From positions 3,472,001 through 3,536,000 of the forward strand of contig CM057058.1 in the NCBI GenBank assembly GCA_029945375.1: a DNA stretch of 64,000 nucleotides, given 5' to 3'. Shown piece by piece: positions 44,020 through 55,748 of the stretch. This DNA comes from Agaricus subrufescens (Eukaryota; Basidiomycota; Agaricomycetes; Agaricales; Agaricaceae). The notes under the pieces are model-generated. The model was not told the DNA's origin. It did not search any database and saw only the letters and a list, made by a program, of their open reading frames with translations. Position numbers and translations under genes: made by a program. Position 1 is the stretch's first letter, and the number at the start of each line of letters is the position of its first letter.

Positions 44020-44579
44020 GTGCAGTTACAGAGATTTCGGCGAGCAGCCTCAGCTCCCGCGCCATCGTCACCATCACAAAGCTTGGGGAATCTGCTATTT
44101 AATAGAGTCAGGATGTGACGCTTGTTTTTTCTTAGATATGTCTTTGGTATTCAATAAACCAGTTTCGTTATTGAAGCACTATTTGAATAAAATATGTAAG
44201 AAAAATATTCAATACATATTTAATAAGCCAGTGGACTTATTGAAATATTTTTGAGTAAACAATCAAGATAAGGCTTAAATAAGTCACGTGTAATATTAAT
44301 AATATTTTGTGAAACTATTTGTTTACTCCGTCACTTGATAAGTCCTAAAAACATTCTTGATAATACAAGTGTACAATTGTGTGCAATCTGTGACATGAGT
44401 CACAATATAGTCACAATAGTACAACTGCCTTATTTGAATCTGTCATTTAATTATTATTAAATATTGATTTAATAAGACACCTGTCTTATGGTTTCTCCGG
44501 GCCAGTGAATACAAACTCAGATAATTGTGAATATCACTCTGTCTGCCTATCTGACCACTGACCTCCTCAATTAATAGTC
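44020..44579. other. AT-rich region upstream of the NACHT gene
   Basis: No coding signal is seen. The sequence is strongly AT-rich with repeated AATAAG, TTATTGAA and TCACAATA blocks (for example ATTGAAGCACTATTTGAATA). It probably holds the promoter of the NACHT gene. No clear TATA or CAAT arrangement was identified. Confidence 0.4.
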
Positions 44580-46301
44580 ATGTCCTTATTTCTCAAAGAG
44601 ACTATACCTCGAGCCGAATTTGATTCTTCCGATCCTAACATGCCTCTACGGTGTCATCGCGGGACACGATTGAAGATCATAAAACGCTGTCAAGACTTCG
44701 TCCTTACATGTCATGGTTCTCAGAAGCTGCGATGGGTGGTGGGTGCAGCAGGGGTCGGAAAGTCGGCGATCATGCAGTCCGTTGCTCGAGAATCGAGTGA
44801 TCTGTCAGGTGTTGTTGTGGGCGCCACCATTTTCTTTTCTATCAATGGTCGCCATGATGGAACAAAGGCCATTACGACCATTGCCTACCAGCTAGCTGTC
44901 AAACTTGATCCCTATCACCTCTTTGTCCAGCGTGAGGTGACACGGGATCCTTCTCTTTTCCGCAAATCACTACCAACTCAGTTCAAGAAGTTCATAGTTG
45001 AACCATTCGTCTATCATCGACTACTACCCCCTTCTTCACGCGTCTTGATTATCATTGATGGTCTTGATGAATGTAACAATCAATTAATGCAACAGGAACT
45101 TCTTGGCCTCATTTCCTTCTTTTGCATCAGGTATCCTTCCTCGCCCATCGTTTGGTTCGTTGGTTGCCGCCCTGAACCCCATATCACGTCCTTCTTTTCT
45201 CGACCAAAAGTCACAGGCTCATATGAAAAAGAGGAAATCAGGGTGGACTCCGATGATGCATATGAAGATGTTAAACGCTACCTTCGCGACAAGTTTAGAG
45301 AGGTCCAGCTGTCATCAGTTGCTCTACGGCGCTTGCCACAGTGGCTCTCTAGTGATGCTCTATTCAAAATTACGAATGCTTCTGGTGGACTTTTTGCATA
45401 TGCTTCGGCGGTGGTCCGGTACATCAATAATCCTACCTACGGAGACCCCGGCAGCCAGCTTGATGACGTATTGAAGTTGATCGATGGTACGGCGAATTCT
45501 GATTTATCTGGGCAAGATCACCCGATGGCTCAACTGGATGCATTGTATGCACATATAATGTCCAAGATTCCGGCCAAAGCCATGGATAAGACCAGAAAAT
45601 TACTACTCTTATCTGCGGGGGAACAATTCTGGTTTAAGATGTCCTTCCGTCTCAATTGTAACTTATTGGGGATGACCGAAAATGTTGCCTATGGTGCCAC
45701 TCACCATATCCACGCTGTTGCTATTGTCCCTGAGCCAGAAGAAGCTGGAGAGGAACCTCTTCGATTCTTCCACAAGTCGTTCTACGACTACCTACAAGAT
45801 TTTGGACGATCTGGATTCTCCCCTGATACCCGCTCTGAGGCCGAGCAACTCAGGGATGAGCTGGTCCTGAACATTATTTATAAAGCTCCCGATGGTGTTC
45901 ATAGTGATAGAGGAAGCGAAGGTGATTTCGTCGAGGGCCTGTTTGGTGGTACATTCAAAAATCGTCCCGGGACTCGAGATAGCATCTCTGTTTCATGGCC
46001 GGGTGCTGGCGAGGATGATGATTACAAGATACGCTTCGAAATGTTTGATGTAGCTGTAGAGCTGCTGCGGGATGGGCTTATAAGAAGAGTACGGGCTTTT
46101 CAGAGTCCACTCTGCATGCATGTGTTGACCACATGTTTTCACGAGATGAGTGAATGGTTCCCCATATATGCTGTGCGAGATTTTCCATTTGTACGTTGTG
46201 CTGAATTCTAATCTGATTATGTTACTGAATTCTTGTGTCAGCGAGAACCTTGGCGTAGTGAGCTCCTCGAACATGGCATTCTCAAGCAGGTCATCGGTAG
46301 A
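44580..46301 (+). pseudogene. NACHT-domain NTPase gene, 5' part, split by KDZ-2
   Basis: Exon 1 (44580-46190, 537 codons) is followed by a 51-nt intron (46191-46241) and a 60-nt exon 2 segment (REPWRSELLEHGILKQVIGR) that ends flush at the KDZ-2 border. The protein has the short pre-NACHT segment CHRGTRLKIIKRC, Walker A GAAGVGKSAI (residues ~56-65), Walker B VLIIIDGLDEC (~157-167), a sensor-like GCRPEPHI, and the RFFHKSFYDYLQD block common in mushroom NACHT proteins. Fungal NACHT proteins are NLR-like ATPases linked to self/non-self recognition. No N-terminal effector domain or C-terminal repeats are seen. The gene continues at 60415; 14.1 kb of transposon separates the halves, so a normal product is unlikely. 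Confidence 0.85.
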
Positions 46302-46399
46302 ATTAACGGCGATTAATCGCCCATGGCTATAGCCATGAATCACGATACATGGCTAATAATCGGGCGTTATCGTGATTATTACCCACGTATCTATAATTG

Positions 46400-46880
46400 T
46401 GGGGTAGAGCAGACTATGCGAGAATAATCATGTTTAATTGTTAATTGTAGGCAGAGCAGACTATGCGAGAATAATCATGCTTAATTGTTAATTATAGGCA
46501 GAACAGACTATGCGAGAATAATCATGCTTAATTGTTAATTGTAGGCAGAGTAGATTAGGCCGAAATAATCATGTTTAATTAGTGGGGGGTAGGTGGTACG
46601 AGAATAATCATGTTTAACTGGTATTATAAAATCTTGATGAAACGGAATATTTTGAATCTAGGACTCGTGATTTAGATAATCATGATTACCTTGTGCTGCT
46701 AGTGGGTGTATGTCCGGATAATCATGATTAAAGTGTTTCCTGCTCACAATGTGTGGATGAGCTAGATAATCACGATTAGCATTAAGCCTGTGATAATCAT
46801 GATTAGCATTAAGCCCATGATAATCATGATTATCAGAGATCACGGTATGGGGTTATGAGATAATCATGATTATCTAAACA
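46400..46880. repeat. KDZ-2 left subterminal repeats
   Basis: Three to four copies of a ~52-bp unit (CAGACTATGCGAGAATAATC, then ATGCTTAATTGTTAATT) come first. Then at least six copies of the palindrome ATAATCATGATTA or close variants lie between about 46670 and 46880. On the right end, weaker GATAATC/GATTATC blocks lie at 60240-60350. They are likely transposase binding sites. Confidence 0.65.
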
Positions 46881-46964
46881 TTAATCATGCTTTCAATTAA
46901 ATGATAATTGGACAACGGCATTCAAATAAACATGATTTCAGGGCTCAAAGCACACCTATTCATT

Positions 46965-48968
46965 TTAAGGGAGACGGCGGGACTTCTTATGGGGTCGAGG
47001 ACTATCTTCTTCTGACACATAGGCCCATTGCTTACTAACGGGAACTCTACAGTGAAATAATGAGACCGGTTGTAGAGGATAATGCTTGGACTCACTTTGT
47101 GCGAGGTGCCTGATTCTTGTCAGTCACGGGACCCATCTGCTTTGGTGGTCTTTTAGAGCGTGCTGAAGCCCGAATAGGCTGTGTGCTTGATTTTCCTTGC
47201 CTTGGGCGTGGCTTCCAAGTTCCCGCTGGAACAGGTAAGTCATCAGGGGAGGGGACTGGAGCCTCAGTTGACGAGACATTTTGATTGGCTGGTAAAGCCC
47301 GGGAAGAGCCAGAGTCTGAGTCATCGAGTCGTGTGGAGGTGGAGTCAAGTGCAGGGGTGTGCACAGCGTCTCCGAGGGCAGGGATGGGCTCAGGCAGAGG
47401 TGCTGGTGCAAAGGAGGGGGCGCGTACAAGAGCGGGAATGGGTTCTGGTAGAGATATGGGCGCGGATGATTGGGCATGCTTGAAGGCATGGCCAGGATCC
47501 AGAACAGAGGGAGGGGTTGGCTCGGGACTTGGCACAGGGGTGGGTACATGCTCAGGGGTAGGGATGCGGCCAGGGATAAAGGTAGGCTCGGGCAGAGGTA
47601 ATAACTTGGAGAGAGGCTCGGGGGAAGGCACAGGGATGGGAGCCAGTTCAGGGAGAGGCACAGGGATGGGAGCCGGTTCAGGGAGAGGCACAGGGATGGG
47701 AGCCGGTTCAGGGAGAGGCACAGGGATGGGAGCTGGCTCAGGGAGAGGCACAGGGTTGGGAGCCAGCTCGGGGAGAGAGATGAGGGCAGGGGAAAGTGCC
47801 CGGGGATTAGCTTCTTGGCCGAGAGAAGTCGACGTAATAGCCTTGTTTGTAGCCACTCCTGTTCTGTAAAAATCATGATTAAGAAGTTCATTATGCGAGA
47901 AAGAAAAGTGTTTTACTCCGCTGTTGATGTTGAAGGGGTGCCGCTACCGTCGGAGGTAGCATCTGATACTTCATGTACTAGAAAAAAATCGGTGAGGAAC
48001 TGTTCATCAGTAATAGTAGCCTCCAGCTTACAAGGGAGAGCTATATTAGCCAGAGTTGCAAGATAGCCACTCAGGTGGGCGTCATACCGCTCATTGAAGG
48101 GGCTGCAGTGTGCAATGTAATCATTATCATTGCTGACAAAAAACCTGAGGATACTCTCAGCGAGATTCTTTCGCAGTAAGTGTGACTCACTTGTGTTCCT
48201 TTATTTGATTCAAGCAATGTCGATAGGCCATCGTGATAAAAACTATTGCATCACCATATTCCCTTCGTTCCCATCCTAGAAGGCGTCGAACAGCTTCACT
48301 AGCCTTATCACATAGTTCGCCTTGTGAGCTGTGTAACGTTTAGCATGAACAAGTAGATACGAATTAATCAGATGTACGCAAGTATTTCCGCTCATGTGGG
48401 AGGTTCGGCACGTCTCATGGCATCTTCTTTAAGCTGAGCTTTAAGGGCGGAACGTTCCGCCGCAGATAACGTTTCTACTCGATCTGTGACCGCTTGATTC
48501 CACTTCGCTATATATGTATCAGGTACGTTGGGATTAGGCTCCTTCGCTGTGAGGGTAAGTTTGTCCTTGTGTTGGTTGATGACCAGGTCTCTGATACAGG
48601 GAGCTCTGGAAGACTCAGATCCCATGTTGATTTTTTCCTGCACAGGTTTGCGTCGAATGCTGATACCATGTTTGGTACATTGGTTCTTGTACCAGTTGTG
48701 TATTTGCTACTCCAGATCATTAGTGTACTATAATACCTAGGTTCAGAATATTACATACTGCGTTTTCCTGTGAAGTTGTCTGGCATGTCTTACAGAAATG
48801 AGGAATAGCGACGCCGTCAACCCACGCAGTGAGATTAGACCATGCCATTGTCCCTGGCTTCGAGTCAATACCCCTACGTATGTCAAAACAGTCGTCCAGC
48901 ATTTCCACAAGTACGACTTTATCCGCATGACTGAGAGCTTTCAAACCTGCGGAGTTCTTTCTGCCCAT
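46965..48968 (-). CDS. KDZ-2 cargo gene 1, multi-exon, with Pro-rich decapeptide repeats
   Basis: The probable start is ATG 48968 (MGRKNSAGLKALSHADKVVL). Exon joins in the first third (48500-48800) are uncertain. Then DLVINQHKDKLTLTAKEPNP and a helical AERSALKAQLKEDAMRR stretch follow, then SSQGELCDKASEAVRRLLGW and FFVSNDNDYIAHCSPFNERY. An intron at about 47875-47925 joins in frame to TGVATNKAITSTSL. Next come five tandem LPEPAPIPVP decapeptides (30-bp DNA repeat, 47640-47760), basic ASARSKRPPKQ, and a last exon ending KKSRRLP at TAA 46965-46967. The layout resembles the KDZ-1 cargo gene: charged helical N-terminus, an aromatic middle, then repeats. Function unknown. Confidence 0.6.
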
Positions 48969-49734
48969 GGTAGAGAAGGTTTCAGAGAAGCAGGCACGCA
49001 TCGAAGGAGAAAGTGTGGACTGAGGGACAAGATAGAAAATTGGGGCGACAGGAGTGGAAGGAAAAAGTGGGCGACGTTCAAATCCAATTACACGTATAAG
49101 TCTTAACAGTCAGTCCTGGAAAAGCCTACGAATATATTCTCATATAAGGACTAGTACGAACATGTGGTTGCCAAATTTTCCCAATATCTCACTTAAGATC
49201 CTAGCATCTACCAGAGATGACCACGAAATTTGATAAATTTTCGTACGATTGCCTGTTTTACTGCTCAAAATTTGGTATCTGAGATATAGTTTGCCTATAC
49301 ACACCATCGTTAACCCCTCCGTCTTCCATTGGTGTACGTCAAACAGCCATAGATCTTGAAATCTTCATTGAGTTGCTCATATCCGACTGAGGGTGAACCT
49401 GCCGCCACCAATAGTTCCTGGTGTTTCACTTCGGGCACTGCGTAGAAGTCGGAGACCACCATATGTCTCGAAAATTTTACTGAGTTGCCCACATCGTGCC
49501 TCGGAAATCTAATCGTTGGGGGGATCTGCAGGCTTGAATTTCTTGCCCACATTAAATCTAGATCTGACCCGCAGAACCTAGATTTAATGGGGATTTTGAA
49601 TTTTGTATGACATCTCCTTCGGCCGTGAAATCAGACCAAGAAATTAACATTAGTAGTTGGAAAGCACCCCTATCTTGAAAGATCCATGTTTGGCTGCATG
49701 AAACACACAACAGTAAAATTGGCTCTACTACTGA
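48969..49734. other. KDZ-2 intergenic segment, no gene called
   Basis: A minus-strand 80-codon frame at 49310-49552 is made of three similar blocks (ATGTGGGCAAGAAATTCAAG, GATGTGGGCAACTCAGT, ATATGAGCAACTCAATGAAG). It looks like a degenerate internal repeat rather than a gene. TTCGTGGTCATC-type inverted motifs occur at 49215. Nothing else is recognised. Confidence 0.35.
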
Positions 49735-50478
49735 CTAAGAAGGATACATTCCAAAATTCGTTACATCTACTTCAGCATATTTCAGGAATATGTCTTTGTG
49801 ATTGCCATAAGCATATTCTGCGCTCCATTTGAGGGGCACCCAGGTTTGGGCACAGGGATCGAATGCATGTACGTCATGAGGGTATTTAATACCTTTTTCC
49901 TTCAACAACACGCGATAATCCACAAGTCGGATAGGCTTGGTGGAATCACTTAAGAAAGGGATGAGAACTGGGGATTCCTCAGACTATAATAGTTAAATTT
50001 AGTTATTATTAAATGGAGAGAGAGAGATTATACCTTAATCCAAAAGACGAAAACCTTCACAACCGGGCGGTTCTCAGCGGACTGTGCTACGGCTGACGCG
50101 CCTCCCGCCCGCTTTGGCACTAGAGACCGGCATTTATCAATGAGAGCACAGAATTCCTCATTATTTTTGACGAGGTCGTGGACGTCTATAGTTGATCTAG
50201 AGAAATAAATCCGATTGCATGCCTTGCACTGGTGATATTGGTTATACAAGCGACAGAACAAAGTACAAAGAACTTACGAAGGAGAACCACTTCCCGGCAT
50301 GAGACAAGGAAGGATCGCTTTGGCTTGTACATAGCCTCTTCGATCTCAATGAATGTTTTGGGCAGAGAGAACCAGAGGGAGGGGCCCCCGCTTGTTTCAG
50401 CAGAAACTTGCGGATTTTCGCTTCGTTCTCCCTTCGGAGTATGGTGACACTTTCCTGGGTTGACTTAGAGCGTTGCAT
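49735..50478 (-). CDS. KDZ-2 cargo gene 2: ~210-residue unknown protein
   Basis: Three exons on the minus strand join in frame. Exon 1 starts MQRSKSTQESVTILRRENEA and ends AGKWFSF. A 49-nt GT-AG intron leads to CKACNRIYFSRSTIDVHDLV (note C-x2-C) and SLVPKRAGG, ending VFVFWIK. A ~50-nt intron leads to SEESPVLIPFLSDSTKPIRL, then VDYRVLLKEKG and WVPLKWSAEYAYGN, ending FGMYPS. No stop or frameshift is met. The repeated aromatic and proline pattern suggests a compact fold, but I do not recognise the family. It is transcribed divergently from the gene at 50798 across a 320-bp spacer. Confidence 0.6.
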
Positions 50479-50797
50479 GGAGTTTCAGCTTCATGCGATG
50501 GTAGTTAATATAAGTTACTAAAACCCCGACACATACGTTTAATCTCATTCAATTCCCTAGACTTATAGCTTAGGCCTAGATTTACTGTCGATCTGTCTGA
50601 AGAGATTTGTAGTTGAGACCTAGATATGTTGCTGATCATTCTGAAATTTTTTTGGGTGCAGGGTCGACGGTCATCTCATTGTAAGGCTAGCTTGGTCAAT
50701 AAGTAAAAGAAAAGACAATATTTGTACAAAAAATAATGCTCGGTTGAACTATATTATTGGTCTCGATAGAAGTTTCGAGTACCAGAGTCCACCCCGC

Positions 50798-51727
50798 ATG
50801 ATGCACTACATCCTCTTAGGAAACGAGACGGTGCCTCCTGTTTGCCGCGACTCAGTCATTAGGGTCGAGAATACTCTCCCCGTCACTACCGACAATACCG
50901 AATCACCTGGGACCCCAAGTGATGATAGGAGTTCCCCTTTCCCTCCCCTTCTTTCTTCTTCTGACCTCCCGGATATCGAGGAGTTTCTGGAGTACCACAA
51001 ACAGTTGCGATTATCCAGGGAGAGGAGGGCCAGCTTGTCATCCCTCCCAAACTCTTCCCTTCCGTCTTCTCCTGTTGCCGAGAGAGGTTCTTCACCAGAA
51101 GAAGACTTGGTTCCCGGTGTTATCTATTTCTATGAAAAGGTACTCACTTCCTCAATCATTTACCAATCCAATTACTTATTCTACTAGGCCGGAGAGGAAC
51201 CCTCTCACTTTGAGATACCTTCGAGCAGTGGGTTTTTCTGTCCTATCAACAGCTTGCCCTTTCTTGATCAAACCCGAATCATCACCCACCCTCTCAAGGT
51301 ATACAATACAATGAAAGGGGGCTTCGTCGATCTACCCCCTACTGCATTCTGGCGCCAGTATTCCCGTAGCCAGTACTTGATCGTGAAGGAAAAAATTATC
51401 GCGAACTGTGATTGCCCCGGGCTTAGCATACTAATTAGGAATCTTGAGGACCCTGTTGATCTTATGTCCCAGGATGATGTATGCCGTGATAGTTGGCAGT
51501 GAAGTCAAGTCAGACCTCCTCGAGTCCCCTCACTGGAGTTGGTCCAATTCCATCAACTCTCATACGCTGATATAGGCATCCAAATGATCGAGCCAACCGA
51601 GGGGAAGAAGCGGAAATGCGACGTAATCGAGATTAATGGTTTCGAGCCACTTCGTAAGGTTTCAAGGTTGTTGGTAGGGGGGAGTGGTGATTCCTTCAAT
51701 GACCCGATTGTTCTTATGGGTGATTAA
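50798..51727 (+). pseudogene. KDZ-2 cargo gene 3, interrupted by in-frame TGA
   Basis: ATG 50798 begins MMHYILLGNETVPPV. Exon 1 ends at 51139 (YFYEK). A 48-nt intron (51140-51187) rejoins in frame to AGEEPSHFEIPSSSGFFCPI, then FVDLPPTAFWRQYSRSQYLI and NCDCPGLSILIRNLEDPVDL. After CRDSWQ there is TGA at 51500-51502. The same frame then stays open for 74 more codons (EGKKRKCDVIEINGF, ending NDPIVLMGD at 51727). The context CAG-TGA-AGT would be arginine if the codon were CGA. Serine-rich and acidic stretches suggest a flexible N-terminus. Family unknown. A genuine short protein ending at the TGA cannot be excluded. Confidence 0.5.
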
Positions 51728-53285
51728 CTGATGCGTTGTTGTCTTTTAGTATACATTTCTGAGTTGTCTACGTTTTTTATAATTACACGTCCCGTGTTCT
51801 CACCACTCTATACCTACTTGCTTAGCTTTCTGTTCCGTAGTTTCTGGATTACTTAGCTTTTCCATGCAGAAATCAATACTATGGAATTGTTTTTATCATA
51901 ACATGCAAGTGGGAACTGATGAATGATACTCAGCCCCGGTAAACAAGGTTATGGTTTTGAAAAAATAGAAAATGATTGAAATAATCAGAGTATTTGTGGC
52001 CGCATTAAGGTAAATGTGTTGATTCAAATTAGTTGCATGTCATCGCAACGTATCAAGGGAATAGAATCTGTCAGAATAAGTTGAAGTCTAAAAAAAGAAG
52101 CCGTACTTGATAGCATAGTAATGCCCAAATAGCGTGTATATCTTAGTAACTGAATCATCTTGATGTGTATGACGGAGTCTGATTGAGATGTACACAGTCA
52201 AAATTCGGGCCTGGGCATGTCAAACGATTCGACAATTCGATGTATCGAGTATAGTCTATTCCACCCTCTCACCTCCGATTGGCTTGAAAGTTTGTCTTTA
52301 CCAAACGACTTAGGGCGATGATTCCTCAATTCCTATCAGGAAAATTTTTGTCAGTTTACGCAATGACATTCATGGTTGTGAGCCTTGTACCATGTGTTGC
52401 TCAATCAACTCACTAGACCTATTCAGCTGAGGCGGGTGAGCTCTCTCAATTCTAATCATCAGGGAAGAAACTTACCTAATAACTAGATGTATTGAATTGT
52501 CAATTCTTATCAGTGAAAAAATGGCAGTGTTATTGGATTTGGTGACAGTGTTCTTCAGGGCCACAGCTCTGTTACGGATTAATGAACCAGTAATGAACTA
52601 CTATCACTACGATGATAGAGTTTGGGTTGGTTAACATCGGGGCGGGTCAGCAGGTAAATGAACATTCGGGTGTTTTGTGTTCAGGCTTATCCAGATGGAG
52701 CATATGTAAGTTAAGGATATTTGTTTACAATATCACGATCCTAAGTAATAGTCTACATTCTTAGACCCTACGCGGTCCGGTATGCTATGGTGTAAAGGAG
52801 AAATCGAAATTTTCGTTCGACTGAATGAATGGCTTCGTAGCTTTACGGCCGGTTACAATCTTCCACATGACTGTGCCAAATAAAGTGCAAACATCGGCAC
52901 TGAAAGATGCCGTGATGGTAGAGGCCGAAGCCGTACCAATGCTGGGTAATAGTCACACGTGATCAGATTTGACCTACCCGAGAGCTATGAACGAACAACA
53001 CTCCCATCAAAAGATTTTGTATCTTTTTCACCTACGTCCATCATCGGAGGAGTTTTGTTGGAAATACTGAGTAGATAGCATTTGTAGGCTTTGAATCTTA
53101 GTTTCCAGTCGTGAATCGATATATAATTCTTCGAGTAAATATCTTCGAAGTCATTTTCAACGTGTAGCGAGCCGCTAAGGATAGCTTTATCAATGGTATG
53201 CCTGGTCCATTTCGTCTGATTAGTCTTGAGGCTTATAGGTAATGGGCATTTAGAGGCAGACATCAGAAGTACCGCAATTCATTGA
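51728..53285. other. KDZ-2 spacer, no gene seen
   Basis: This 1.55-kb AT-rich stretch lies between cargo gene 3 and the Spt5-like gene. One minus-strand frame of 92 codons (52985-53263, MSASKCPLPISLKTNQTKW) faces away from the Spt5-like gene. It could be a small exon, but it has no recognisable features and is not called. Confidence 0.4.
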
Positions 53286-55654
53286 CTATGAGGCAGTGGA
53301 GCATGATGGAGAGGAAACCAGTGAAGAAGAGGATGACTGTAAGCATCACCAGCTATAGCCCAGGGATCTAAACCTATGACTTATAGGTGCTGGATTTATT
53401 GTATCGTCCGACGAGGACGGGGACGATTTACAAGATGCTACCGGCTTCAATCACCGCTTAGGTTTGCAGGAGGAGGCGGCCAGCAGAACCGACGAATTTT
53501 TATCCTCATTAGCCGAAAAGTATACACAGCCTCCCGCACACGCTTCATCGAGGGGAGAATCATCAGAAGAAAATAGACTTCATCGCCAGGATGATTGGGA
53601 AACATGGGAGGTCCCTGTGAATGTAAGCCATCACTCGCTTCATTGAGACGTTAACTTATCCAATCAAGGTTGGATCAGAATCACGATGCACGTTTCGTAT
53701 ACTCCAGCGGTGCACGCAAGGCATGTATGTGCACATGTTACCTCCTCGCAGCGCATTTGCACCTATTGGGATCATCGGAAGAATTTATGTGGAGGCTAAA
53801 CGACTAGCAGACGTCTATACCATCTGCAGAGGAATGTCAGGTGTGCAGTGGTGGGAGGGCAGAAAGATAGATAATCTCGACACCATGAAACTTCTTCAGC
53901 GTCAGATGCCCGCATTCAATCTTGAGAAGAATGGTTGGGTGCGTCTGAAGAAAAAACCCTATACACGCGATGTTGCCGTCATCCGCGAAACTCTACCCAA
54001 AGGCCGATTAGAAGTCATCGTGGTACCTCGAATTCCTCCATTAAAGAAGGCTCTTCAAGATCAAAACTCAGAAATTAGAAGGCGTACAAAACCTTTCGCT
54101 CAACCTGTTGATTTGAAGGCTTTGGCCAAGTCAGGTCGTCGTCTACATGTTGAGGGAACTGGCAACTCTGCGACGTACCACTACCGCCAATGCGTGTTCG
54201 ATTCTTCCGGGTATCTCTTACTCACTGTCAATTCTGACCAGTATTATCATACTGAAGTAACTCCAAATGTTGCTGAGGTCAATCTTTTCACAAATTGCGC
54301 CTCATTCCCCCCTCTAGCAAAGCTGAAGGCTTTCTGTTGTGCCGATAGCAACCGACTTCAAATAGGAGACCAGGTTACAATTGTTGGATCGGAACATGTC
54401 GGCCGAGTTGGTAAGGTTGAAGCTGTCCTTGATACTTATGTCCATATACGCCTTATTGATCGCTTGGAGCCAAATTTGCCCGAGTCTATTCAGATTCCCA
54501 GCTATTTCGTCCATCGCCACTTCAAAATTGGTGATAGTGTTCAGGTCAAGGCCGGTGAATCTACTGGATACAGTGGCTATATCGTAAAGCTCGATGATGC
54601 ATTAGATCAAATGGTGATCTGCAACTCCAGCGCTGTAGTATGTAACCATTCGTAAACCACTGGCCTGGGCTCACATCCTTTCTAGCATCTAACAATTCCT
54701 TACGTATATGTCGAGTTTGTTGATCTCCGTGTCCAGCTCAGTTCTCACTCCCAAAACCCCAAAATCATCCATATCCCTCAGCATTCATATGTGATGTATC
54801 TTGATCTCCCTGTGGTTGTGCTGCGGGGACCCCTCAAAGGCCGGTCTGGTATCATTAAAACAATAAACAGCTGCAGTGAAGCCCAAGGTGAGCTTCGGGG
54901 CTCACATCATTATAGCCATCGTCTTCAACAACTTAATCTCTGCGCTTTGGCATTCGAGATGTAAAGTCCACCTCCAATCAATACCTTTTTTTATTTTTTT
55001 GACACATGTCTTCAGGGAAATCTGTAAGTGGTATGAAATGAAAGACAAGGATGATACGTCCCTGCATGTTGTTAACAGCATTCCGGATGATTGCTCAATG
55101 CTCCGAGACCGTGTTAGTCAGCGATCGTCGACTCCTCCCCCTGATAATCAAGTCGGGGAAGCCGATCCCTTTGGTGCCTTGTCAGCCTCTCAAGACGGCC
55201 GGGAGATCGCGCCACCAGCTATTCGTAAGTGGCATGACTTAGTGTGTTCCATCAACGATTCATGTATTATGTAGCACTCAACTTTTGGCTCATAAGATTA
55301 AAGCACAGGGACACATTTGGTAATCTCCAAATTACGGTCCGAAGCCATGGGCAATTTGATAATGGCAAGTGGGACTGCCAAGTAGGAAACTACAAGGGGC
55401 TTGACGGGGCAAATGTTTTGGTATCCTTTCCTGAAGAGGCAAACATCCTTGTGCCCTATATTTATGTACTTCCTACCTATCCACACAAGAAGTACGATTA
55501 CGTGTTCTGTCTGTCAGAAGATCGGCATTTCGGTACCCGCTACGTAGTCTGGGAGTTTGGTGTCATGGAGTGTAGCGTTACTGCATTTCGGGGGGGGAAC
55601 AAAGGGAGAGCTATTCGAAAGGTTTCAACGATCGAATTAGCTCTAGTGTCTTAA
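53286..55654 (+). CDS. Spt5-like protein (NGN plus KOW domains), KDZ-2 cargo
   Basis: Exon joins: 53286-53338, 53387-~53620, ~53667-~54635, ~54685-~54960, ~55016-~55227, then from ~55275 to TAA 55654; all keep frame. The N-terminal part is acidic (FIDYEAVEHDGEETSEEEDD), as in Spt5. An NGN-like domain follows (RILQRCTQGMYVH, FAPIGIIGRIYVEAKRLADV, ICRGMSGVQWWEGRKI), then MPAFNLEKNGWVRLKK. KOW-like units are RLQIGDQVTIVGSEHVGRVG, HFKIGDSVQVKAGESTGYSG and VVLRGPLKGRSGIIKT. Spt5 and NusG are RNA polymerase elongation factors. This one is shorter than cellular Spt5 and lies inside a transposon, so it is probably a specialised paralogue. The first exon lacks an ATG, so a 5' exon is missing from my model or the gene is 5' incomplete. 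Confidence 0.7.
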
Positions 55655-55748
55655 CAATGTGAGAGTATACTGTATCAAAGATGTTTTGTATGATTTATTC
55701 CCAACTCGAGCGATGATGGTACGACAATTTTGATTTCTTTCTAACTCA

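Noticed and set aside
47285..47869. A 194-codon Gly-rich plus-strand frame
   Set aside because: It is the complement of the Pro-rich decapeptide repeats of the minus-strand cargo gene, which has spliced neighbours and a conserved end.
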